From Homarus americanus (Eukaryota; Arthropoda; Malacostraca; Decapoda; Nephropidae): a stretch of 64,000 bases of DNA. The position numbers and the translations under genes are program-made. The stretch spans positions 9,820,870-9,884,869 of the forward strand of contig NW_024756914.1 in NCBI RefSeq assembly GCF_018991925.1. The letters are read 5' to 3'. Positions 55,711-64,000 of this stretch are shown one piece after another; the stretch's first letter is position 1, and the number at the start of each line of letters is the position of its first letter. The notes beneath the pieces were generated by a model. That model was not told the DNA's origin. It saw nothing but the letters and a program-made list of their open reading frames with translations, and ran no database searches.

Positions 55711-55840
55711 CAGTCAACCCTCGCTTTACACGGTCCCACATTCCGCGTTTCCACGTTTACGCGGTACCCTGCCGAAACCAGAATGCTCACATTCCGCGGT
55801 GCTTGTACCCCTTTACGTGGGTGAAGTATAATTTTTTTAT
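55711..55840 (+). mobile_element. Second Tigger/pogo-like left end
   Basis: After TA: CAGTCAACCCTCGCTTTACA, then further ACGCGG-like motifs, leading straight into module copy C. No certain right end is assigned. Confidence 0.55.
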
Positions 55841-56100
55841 TTAGCTCATAAAATTCATACAAATTGTCTGGCCAGAATATAATTTACATTGCTGGAATTC
55901 TTTCAATTTGATGATCATTTTGAATATAAGCATCATAGATTTTGCATTAGACATACAAATTTTAGATCTAATGCAATTATTTTGTTTACTCAGAGCAAAT
56001 ATTTTATCTTTTGTGCAAAATATATGAAGTGTATATTCAAAATATTCCTGGTCTTGCAAGGAATCCAGCAATCCTAACTTTAGTCTGAGGTGTATTTATT
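55841..56100 (+). repeat. AT-rich module, copy C
   Basis: Full module. A TIR element (56119-56525) sits at its right side. Confidence 0.85.
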
Positions 56101-56118
56101 ACTAAAAATGTAAATATA

Positions 56119-56525
56119 CAGCTAGACCCCGACTTAAGACTGCTTCGACTTACGCCCGTCGCGACTTACGACCGCCGCAGTTGTGACCTTTTTTTTTTTT
56201 TCTTCTTCAAATGACACACGCATTTTCTATACCAAAACGTTTCCAGTTAATGTAGTCTCCATGTATAATTAGAAAATTATGGGGGCCCCATGTGCATTCA
56301 GCTGACTACATTAAAGGTAAGTGCTCATTCACACTGTATCCATTTCTCATTCTTTATTACTTTCACTGTACTGTATCCATTCCTCATTATTTATTACTTT
56401 TACTGTACTGTATTTCATTGTAGATTTATTTTATTTTATTTTATTTTTTTATTTTTTATTTTTTTATGTCGGACTTACGACCTGGATTTGGGTCCCTAAC
56501 CCCGTCGTAAGTTGGGGTCTAGCTG
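56119..56525. mobile_element. TIR MITE with TA target duplication (407 bp)
   Basis: Left CAGCTAGACCCCGACTTAAG, right complement CAGCTAGACCCCAACTTACG, flanked by TA on both sides. The interior is non-coding with a poly-T run and TTTTA repeats. Ends resemble Tigger/pogo (TA target, CAG start). Confidence 0.85.
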
Positions 56526-56692
56526 TACTGTTATAACCCAATCATTTCTCTGGTAGGGAGGGAAGGTGGGGGTGAGGGGTAGGGAGGGAGGGACCCAGGG
56601 AGCAGGTGGGAAGAGGGGGGGAGGTGGGGTATTTTGATTGACAGATAGTATTTCGGAAAGTATATTTTGTTTATTTATTGAAGATATTTGTT

Positions 56693-56990
56693 TTAGCTCA
56701 TAAAATTCATACAAATTACCGGTCCAGAATATAATTCACATTGCTGGAATTCTTACAATTTGATGATCATTTTGAATTTAAACATCATAGATTTTGCATT
56801 AGACATACAAATTTTAGATCTAATGTAAGTATTTTGTTTACTCAGAGCAAATATGTTATCTTTTGTGCAAAATATATCAGGTGTATTTTCAAAATATTCC
56901 TGGTCTTGCAAGGAATCCAGCAATGACAATTATATTATCCTAACTTTAGTTTGAGGTATTATTTATTACTATACCTTAAAATCTAGTGTT
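56693..56990 (+). repeat. AT-rich module, copy D
   Basis: Full module preceded by GAAGATATTTGTTT, as copy B is. Without the inserted MITE, copies C and D would lie about 440 bp apart, close to the A-B spacing. Confidence 0.85.
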
Positions 56991-57165
56991 TTTACCCAAA
57001 CATTTCTCATAGAGGGAGGAGCCAGCGAACGTGGGAAGACGGGGGGGGGGGGGTTGAGTCCATTATTTGAATGGACATTAACCGGCAACTATATATCTCT
57101 TAAATATTAATTGTGTATGCATACCATCATAAAATTAAGATGTTATTTTTGCTACAACATAGGTA

Positions 57166-57672
57166 CACGTTGACTATCAAAAATCCGGCTACCTCGGGAC
57201 CTGAGGAGTGCTGGATTTTCGAAAATGCCGGAAAACTGATGGTTATATTTGCTGTATAAGTTTAACAGAAAATGACTACCTGTATAGTCCTTTAAACAAA
57301 GAAAATTAATCACTTGAGTTAGGATAATATAATTGACATTGCTGGATTCCTTGTAAGACCAGGAATATGTTGAATATAAATGTTATAAATTTTGCACAAA
57401 AGATAACATATTTACTCAGAGTAAACATTATATCTAAAATTTGTATGTCTAATGCAAAATCTATGATGTTTATATTCAAAATGATCATCAAATTGTAAGA
57501 ATTCTAGCAATGTAAATTATATTCTGGCCGGGTAATTTGTATGAATTTTATGAGCTAAAACATATATCTTCATTAAATAAACAAAGAAATGTTTGAAAAT
57601 GCGCTCCGAAATCCATGCCGGAAAACTGAAGGTTCCGGTTTATCGATTGCCGGATTTTTGATGGTCAACCTG
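57166..57672. mobile_element. TIR MITE with TA target duplication (507 bp) containing the module inverted
   Basis: Left CACGTTGACTATCAAAAATC, right complement CAGGTTGACCATCAAAAATC, each beside TA. The interior holds module copy E in reverse orientation (57558-57308), with additional GCCGGAAAACTGA repeats near both ends. Confidence 0.88.
57308..57558 (-). repeat. AT-rich module, copy E (inverted)
   Basis: Reverse complement of copies A, C and D, inside the 507-bp MITE. Confidence 0.88.
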
Positions 57673-57839
57673 TATTGTGTCGGAAAAAGTGGAGTTTGGG
57701 AGTTGGCCCATTCTCTATTTCAATTAATCCCATATGTTCTGTTATTCCATTTACGCGTTTTACGCGGACCTCTGCGGGTTCATTTGACCTCGTAAATCTG
57801 GGTATTACTGTATACTGGTCAGTTCTGCTCTGTACTATA

Positions 57840-57925
57840 CCATACTATATACTATACTATACTATACTATACAGTACTGTACTATACTGTACTTTACTGT
57901 ACCTTACTGTACTGTACTATACTCT
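57840..57925. repeat. (TACTA/TACTG)n pentanucleotide tract
   Basis: ACTAT and ACTGT units. A shorter relative lies at 55688-55710, directly before the second Tigger-like end. Confidence 0.9.
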
Positions 57926-59059
57926 ACTAAATAAAAGTAATTAAAAATTAATTCTACGTGTTTGGTAATTCCTCTCTGTGTGCTGGTTTAGATTTTTAGC
58001 AGTAGTATATGGTAGTCTAACTATATATAGTAGTAAATGGTAGGTAACTCACCGCAACAAAACTAGACCCGATAGAAAAAAACCGGTGCCATATTTGAAA
58101 TCAGTGACCTCAATTTACCCAGAAACAGGTTTCAAAATGTATGCAACTGACAAAAAGTTGAATTTTGTTCCCCAGTGTAATATACTATAATGTTCTATGC
58201 TGTACTTGTACTATAATTGGGGTTATGCCTTGTTTCCTTAACATTTACCCAAATAATCTTGAATGTATTGAAGCAGCAAGTAGGTCACTACCTTTATGTG
58301 CTCCACACTTTCCTCTGACTAAAAAGATTCTGCCATTGAAGTACTGTATGAATTTAGCAGTAGTGGAGCAGACTGTTTCTATTATAGCTGTATCAAAGAC
58401 TCTGCCCTCACTCCCTGAGAAATTCTCACTCCACTGTCTTGCTAACATCCTAACTATTCTTCCTTGTAGAAAACAGAGAAGGTGAATCTGTTATTACAAG
58501 ACTCAACAGATAGTTTATGAGTAGAGATCCAAGTGATCAAGATATAGATGATTCATTGTGTGAGTCAAGTCTTATATATTTTATTAATAATTTTTACCAC
58601 TTTCAGGTTTTGTAGAGAGTATTTCTCTTAGCTGGTGCAGTTCACACCTTCTGAACTCTGCTGACAACCTCAGGTCCAGTGGTGTCAGCACAAGAGTGAA
58701 AGTATTCAGTCACCTTTTCTACAGTCTCCTTCATGTGTCCAGTACCAAGTATCACCATCAGCATCCAGGAAAGTGAACAGTGTTGTGCTATTTTGCTCAT
58801 CCCAAATATTCTTAATAAAGATTTTATGGTAGTCAACTAAAGGTGAATGAACATTAAGCGATGTTTGGAGATACAACTGTAAAGACGAGGCGTCAAGTAG
58901 TACTTTCCTCACAGTCTGTTTATCTGTCAGCCTTACTTCATTTTAAGTTAACTCAGATGAACATTTTTATTTAAAACATTTGTTTAATGATTTGATGTAA
59001 AGTGAAAATTTCACTGTCACCATTAACATTGTTTCACGGCCGTATTCCACAATCTCGTC
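57926..59059. other. Unique spacer with protein-like minus-strand frames
   Basis: No transposon signature. Minus frames at 58448-58245 (GSEGRVFDTAIIETVC...) and 58912-58642 look protein-like. See the separate entry. Confidence 0.35.
58642..58912 (-). pseudogene. Possible host coding fragment, frameshifted
   Basis: The minus frame from 58912 reads LLDASSLQLYLQTSLNVHSP, VDYHKIFIKNIWDEQNS and TLFTFLDADGDTWYWTH, then shifts by one base to KETVEKVTEYFHSCADTTGP up to 58642. The continuous protein-like reading across one shift suggests an old exon or pseudogene with an indel. I do not recognise the protein. Confidence 0.25.
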
Positions 59060-62035
59060 TGTTAGTTGGTTGGTTTTATAGCCACACTCCACACTCATGT
59101 GTTAGTTGGTTGGTTTTACAGCCACACTCCACACTCATGTGTTAGTTGGTTGGTTTTATAGCCACACTCCACACTCATGTGTTAGTTGGTTGGTTTTATA
59201 GCCACACTCCACACTCATGTGTTAGTTGGTTGGTTTTATAGCCACACTCCACACTCATGTGTTAGTTGGTTGGTTTTATAGCCACACTCCACACTCATGT
59301 GTTAGTTGGTTGGTTTTATAGCCACACTCCACACTCATGTGTTAGTTGGTTGGTTTTATAGCCACCTCCACACTCATGTGTTAGCCAGTTGATTTTATAG
59401 CCACACTCCACACTCATGTGTTAGTTGGTTGGTTTTATAGCCACCCTCCACACTCATGTGTTAGCCAGTTGATTTTATAGCCACACTCCACACTCATGTG
59501 TTAGTTGGTTGGTTTTATAGCCACACTCCACACTCGTGTGTTAGCCAGTTGATTTTATAGCCACACTCCACACTCATGTGTTAGTTAGTTGGTTTTATAG
59601 CCACACTCCACACTCATGTGTTAGTTGGTTGGTTTTATAGCCACACTCCACACTCATGTGTTAGTTGGTTGGTTTTATAGCCACACTCCACACTCATGTG
59701 TTAGCTGATTGGTTTTATAGCCACACTCCACACTCATGTGTTAGTTGGTTGGTTTTATAGCCACACTCCACACTCATGTGTTAGTTGGTTGGTTTTATAG
59801 CCACACTCCACACTCATGTGTTAGTTGGTTGGTTTTATAGCCACACTCCACACTCATGTGTTAGTTGGTTGGTTTTATAGCCACACTCCACACTCATGTG
59901 TTAGTTGGTTGGTTTTATAGCCACACTCCACACTCATGTGTTAGTTGGTTGGTTTTATAGCCACACTCCACACTCATGTGTTAGTTGGTTGGTTTATAGC
60001 CACCTCCACACTCATGTGTTAGTTGGTTGGTTTTATAGCCACACTCCACACTCATGTGTTAGTTGGTTGGTTTTATAGCCACCTCCACACTCATGTGTTA
60101 GCTGGTTGGTTTATAGCCACACTCCACACTCATGTGTTAGTTGGTTGGTTTTATAGCCACACTCCACAATCTCGTGTGTCAGTTGGTTGGTTTTATAGCC
60201 ACACTCCACACTCATGTGTTAGTTGGTTGGTTTTACAGCCACACTCCACACTCATGTGTTAGTTGGTTGGTTTTATATCCACACTCATGTGTTAGTTGGT
60301 TGGTTTTATAGCCACACTCCACACTCATGTGTTAGTTGGTTGGTTTTATAGCCACACTCCACACTCATGTGTTAGCCAGTTGGTTTTATAGCCACTCCAC
60401 GCTCATGTGTTGGTTGGTTGGTTTTTCTAGCCACACTCCACACTCATGTGTTAGTTGGTTGGTTTTATAGCCCTCCACACTCATGTGTTAGTTGGTTGGT
60501 TTATAGCCACACTCATGTGTGTTGGTTGGTTGGTATTATAGCCACGCTCATGTGTTAGTTGGTTTGGTTTTATAGCCACACTCCACACTCATGTATTGGT
60601 GTGGTTGGTTTTTATAGCCACCTCCACACTCATGTGTTAGTTGGTTGGTTTTATAGCCACACTCATGTGTTAGTTGGTTGGTAATATAATACTCTCCCAC
60701 ACTCATGTGTTAGTTGGTTTTATAGCCACACTCATGTGTTGATTGGTTGATATTATAGCCACTCTCACACTCATGTGTTAGTTGGTTGGTTTTATAGCCA
60801 CACTCATGTGTTGGTTAGTTGGTAATATAGCCACACTCACACTCATGTGTTAGTTGGTTGGTTTATAGCCACCTCCACACTCATGTGTTAGTTGGTTGGT
60901 TTTTATAGCCACACTCCACACTCATGTGTTAGTTGGTTGGTTTTTACAGCCACACTCCACACTCATGTGTTAGTTGGTTGGTTTATAGCCACACTCCACA
61001 CTCATGTGTTAGTTGGTTGGTTTTATAGCCACCTCCACACTCATGTGTTAGTTGGTTGGTTTTATATACCTCCACACTCATGTGTTAGTTGGTTGGTTTC
61101 TTCCCTCCACACTCATGTGTTAGTTGGTTGGTTTTACATAGCCACTCCACACACTCATGTGTTAGTTGGTTGGTTTTATAGCCGCTCCCACACTCATGTG
61201 TTGGTTGGTTGGTTTTATAGCCACACTCCACACTTTCTTGTAGTTGGTTGGTTTATAGCCACACTCCACACTCATGTGTTGGTTGGATTTGGTTTTATAA
61301 TACACTCCACACTCATGTGTTAGTTGGTTGGTTTTTATAATACACTCACCTCATGTGTTAGTTGGTTGGTTTTATAGCCACCTCCCACACTCATGTGTTG
61401 GTTGGTTGGTTTTATAGCCACACTCCACACTCATGTGTTAGTTGGTTGGTTTTATATTACCTCACACTCATGTGTGTTAGTTAGTTTGGTTTATAGCCAC
61501 CTCCACACTCATGTGTGTTAGTTGGTTGGTTTTTATAGCCACACTCCACACTCATGTGTTAGTTGAAGTTTGGTTTATAGCCACCTCCACACTCATGTGT
61601 TAGTTGGTTGGTTTATAGCCACACCTCCCACACTCATGTGTTGAGTTGGCTGGGTTTCCTTCACACTCCACACTCATGTGTTAGTTGGTTGGTTTTATAG
61701 CCACTCACACTCATGTGTTGGTTGGTTGGTTTTATAGCCACACTCACACTCATGTGTTAGTTAGTTTGGTTTATAATACACTCCCACACTCATGTGTTAG
61801 TTGGTTGGTTTTATAGCACTCATGTGTTAGTTGGTTGGTTTATAGCCACACTCCATCATGTGTTAGTTGGTTGGTTTTATGGCCTCCCACACTCATGTGT
61901 TGAGTTGGTTGGTTTTGTAGCCACCTCCACACTCATGTGTGTTAGTTGGTTGGTTTTATAGCCACACTCCCACACACTCATGTGTTAGTTGGTTGGTTTT
62001 ATAGCCACACTCCACACTCATGTGTTAGCCAGTTG
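59060..62035. repeat. 40-bp minisatellite, about 3 kb
   Basis: Unit TTAGTTGGTTGGTTTTATAG followed by CCACACTCCACACTCATGTG, roughly 75 copies. From 59060 to about 60380 copies are almost exact, with a TTAGCCAGTTGATTT variant recurring at 59382, 59462 and 59542. From 60380 to 61990 many units are shortened. The last unit, at 62005-62040, again has the TTAGCCAG variant. The array ends about 200 bp before the zinc-finger start codon. Confidence 0.97.
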
Positions 62036-62232
62036 GGTTTTCATATTCATGAGTGCTGGAGCAGGATATTCAACACTAGGTAGTGTGTTATTATCACCAA
62101 GGAAAGAAAGCTTTTTCATCGAGGGAGTGCATTTTATAATCTTAATTAAGGGGTTCATCAGTAAGGCCAAGTACAGCCAAGATGACCACCATCTGAGAGA
62201 CCACAAGCCCAAGATATTTGGGGAAAGAAACA

Positions 62233-63980
62233 ATGAATATGGAAGGTGACACTGAAGATCCCCTCAAGGTTCACAATGCCATGAAGATTTTAAAAAAGAC
62301 TGTCTTGTAAAGCATGTGGGAGATCACCCATCAGAGACACTTTTTAACACAGGAGAGAAGTTCCAGTGTTCAGAATGTTCTAGATCATTTACTAAAAAAT
62401 CTAGTTTAGTACAACATATGAGGGTTCACACAGGAGAGAAGTTCCAGTGTTCAGAATGTTCTAGATCATTTACTAAAATATCTAGTTTTGTACAACATAT
62501 GAGGGTTCACACAGGAGAGAAGTTCCAGTGTTCAGAATGTTCTAGATCATTTACTAAAAAATCTAGTTTAGTACAACATATGAGGGTTCACACAGGAGAG
62601 ATGTTACAGTGTTCACAATGTACTAGTTCATTTATTAAAAAATCTAGTTTAGTACAACATATGAGGGTTCACACAGGAGAGATGTTACAGTGTTCAGAAT
62701 GTACTAGTTCATTTATTAAAAAATCTAGTTTAGTACAACATATGAGGGTTCACACAGAAGAGAAGTTCCAGTGTTCAGAATGTACTAGTTCATTTATTAA
62801 AAAATCTAGTTTAGTACAACATATGAGGGTTCACACAGGAGAGATGTTACAGTGTTCAGAATGTACTAGTTCATTTACTCAGAAATCTCAATTAGTACAA
62901 CATATGAGAGTTCACACAGGAGAGAAGTTCCAGTGTTCAGAATGTACTAGTTCATTTACTCAGAAATCTAGGTTAGTTCAACATATGAGGGTTCACACAG
63001 GAGAGATGTTACAGTGTTCAGAATGTACTAGTTCATTTACTCAGAAATCTCAATTAGTACAACATATGAGAGTTCACACAGGAGAGAAGTTCCAGTGTTC
63101 AGAATGTACTAGTTCATTTACTCAGAAATCTAGGTTAGTTCAACATATGAGGGTTCACACAGGAGAGAAGTTCAAGTGCTCAGAATGTACTAGTTCATAT
63201 ACCCATGAATCTAGTTTAGTTGATCATATGAGGGTTCACACAGGAGAGATGTTCCAGTGTTCAGAATGTACTAGTTCATTTACTAAAAAATCTAATTCAG
63301 TACAACATATGAGGGTTCACACAGGAGACACACCATATCATTGTACAAAATGCAATAAATCCTTCACAAAGAAGTGCCGTATGATAAGGCACATAAGAGT
63401 TCATACAAGAGAAAAATTTCAGTGTTGTGATTGTCAAAAATGTTTTCCCAGTAGAGTGAGTCTCACAAGGCATAGTAGAACTCATCTGACTTCTTACAGT
63501 AAAGTTCATGCAAAAGATAATAAATGCCACAAAAAATATGATAATAAACAAAGGCTGAAAAAATGTGGTGAGGAGAAGTCAGGGAGTGGTAGGAGACTTA
63601 CCCAGAGGAACCACCACCTTGGTGCTCTCAGGAGCCACACAACAGAAAAACGAGCGGGCAATGACCTGAACAGTCCAGAGCCGAGCCACAATAATTGTCG
63701 GGAACTGCCCACTTCCTCTCATAGTGAAGATGAGTATAGCCTCTCTTACCAGTGTAAGACAAAGGCTGTGTGTAAACTAGCAGATAATGACCTTGTAGTG
63801 AGTAGATCAACACATTTCATAGACTGGTCAGGTCATGGAGTTAAAGATGAACCTGTTGATGGTCAACCTTCAATCTTAAGTTTATCAGAAGATCCACTTC
63901 AATCTGAGATGGTTCCTCCATCTTCTATAAAATTAGAGAGCCTTAAGGAGGAATTTGAGTTTCTTGAGGAAGAATTGTGA
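62233..63980 (+). CDS. C2H2 zinc-finger protein, 14 fingers
   Basis: Open from 62316 to the stop at 63980. Fourteen C2H2 fingers of 28 residues (consensus FQCSEC.SSF..KS.LVQHMRVHTGEK) lie between about 62355 and 63500. TGEK/TGEM linkers imply sequence-specific DNA binding in the nucleus. Contact residues are nearly constant (K-S-S-Q, Q-S-Q-Q, Q-S-R-Q). Fingers 7-8 and 9-10 are a duplicated pair. The last two fingers are diverged. The acidic C-terminal tail holds two SUMO-type sites, VKDE and IKLE. The likely start is ATG at 62233 (A at -3; MNMEGDTEDPLK); it lies in a different frame, and the first finger (QCHEDFKKDCLVKHV) would join it if one base were added near 62269. An upstream exon with splicing is an alternative. 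Confidence 0.85.
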
Positions 63981-64000
63981 AACCTTATTAACATATTGTG

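Larger units (their letters stand above)
53680..57810. mobile_element. Nested cluster of Tigger/pogo-like TIR elements
   Basis: The left end, after TA, reads CAGTATTACCCCGCCTAACG; the right end, before TA, gives CAGTAATACCCAGATTTACG on the complement, about 17 of 23 bases alike. CAGT...ACGCGG ends are typical of Tigger/pogo families. Between them lie other TIR elements and five copies of one AT-rich module. Whether the outer ends belong to one original element is uncertain. Confidence 0.45.

Noticed and set aside
53927..57491. Several similar frames of about 60-112 codons (VLQGIQQ-type endings)
   Set aside because: They are translations of the repeated non-coding AT-rich module on both strands.
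60892..61323. 143-codon frame with HTHVLVGWF repeats
   Set aside because: A by-product of the 40-bp minisatellite.

Overview
This is a eukaryotic, repeat-dominated genomic window. The organism is most likely a decapod crustacean or a closely related arthropod. That is inference: it rests on the mix of RTE-, I-, CR1/Jockey-type LINEs, a Penelope-like element, K02A2.6-like Ty3/gypsy remnants, very abundant micro- and minisatellites, and a C2H2 zinc-finger gene whose tail looks arthropod-like. No bacterial operon, rRNA or credible functional tRNA gene is visible. Almost every long open frame lies inside a transposon or a tandem array. The one convincing host-type coding region is the zinc-finger gene at the right edge.

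Layout, left part (1-18.9 kb). A 26-bp minisatellite is followed by a decayed Jockey-type LINE (+). Next comes an I-type LINE (-) split in two by a 6-kb Ty3/gypsy element (4201-10259) whose 3' end is tandemly duplicated. A second I-type LINE (-) has an inverted 5' segment. A 3'-truncated RTE LINE (-) follows, with its 5' leader. Middle part (19-42 kb): a 59-bp compound satellite, tRNA-derived SINE-like pieces, a mariner pseudogene carrying a hAT-type MITE, 32-bp and 25-bp minisatellites, a nearly complete RTE LINE (-) homologous to the first, a CR1-like LINE (+) with a G-rich repeat inside it, a long-TIR MITE, and an internally deleted LTR retrotransposon (-) with a tRNA-Trp-type primer site.

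Right part (42-64 kb). A related solo LTR is followed by a possible host exon and an I-type LINE scrap. Then comes a Penelope-like element with inverted terminal repeats, a GIY-YIG domain and hammerhead-like motifs. After it lie another LINE (-), AT-rich repeats, a second Penelope-derived hairpin, and a cluster of Tigger/pogo-like TIR elements sharing one internal module. A 45-bp coding-length repeat lies within that cluster. A 3-kb array of a 40-bp minisatellite ends about 200 bp before a 14-finger C2H2 zinc-finger gene.

The parts do not form a pathway. The window is a record of nested insertions, and the order of several events can be read from interrupted reading frames and target-site duplications. 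The strongest observations are the Penelope locus with inverted terminal repeats where the RT core should be, its hammerhead-like motifs, the post-insertion duplication of a gypsy 3' end including target flank, the twin-priming-like LINE inversion, the hAT-in-mariner nest with a perfect 8-bp duplication, and the homogenised zinc-finger array with an apparent one-base break near its start. All boundaries, family names and copy counts were read by eye and are approximate.
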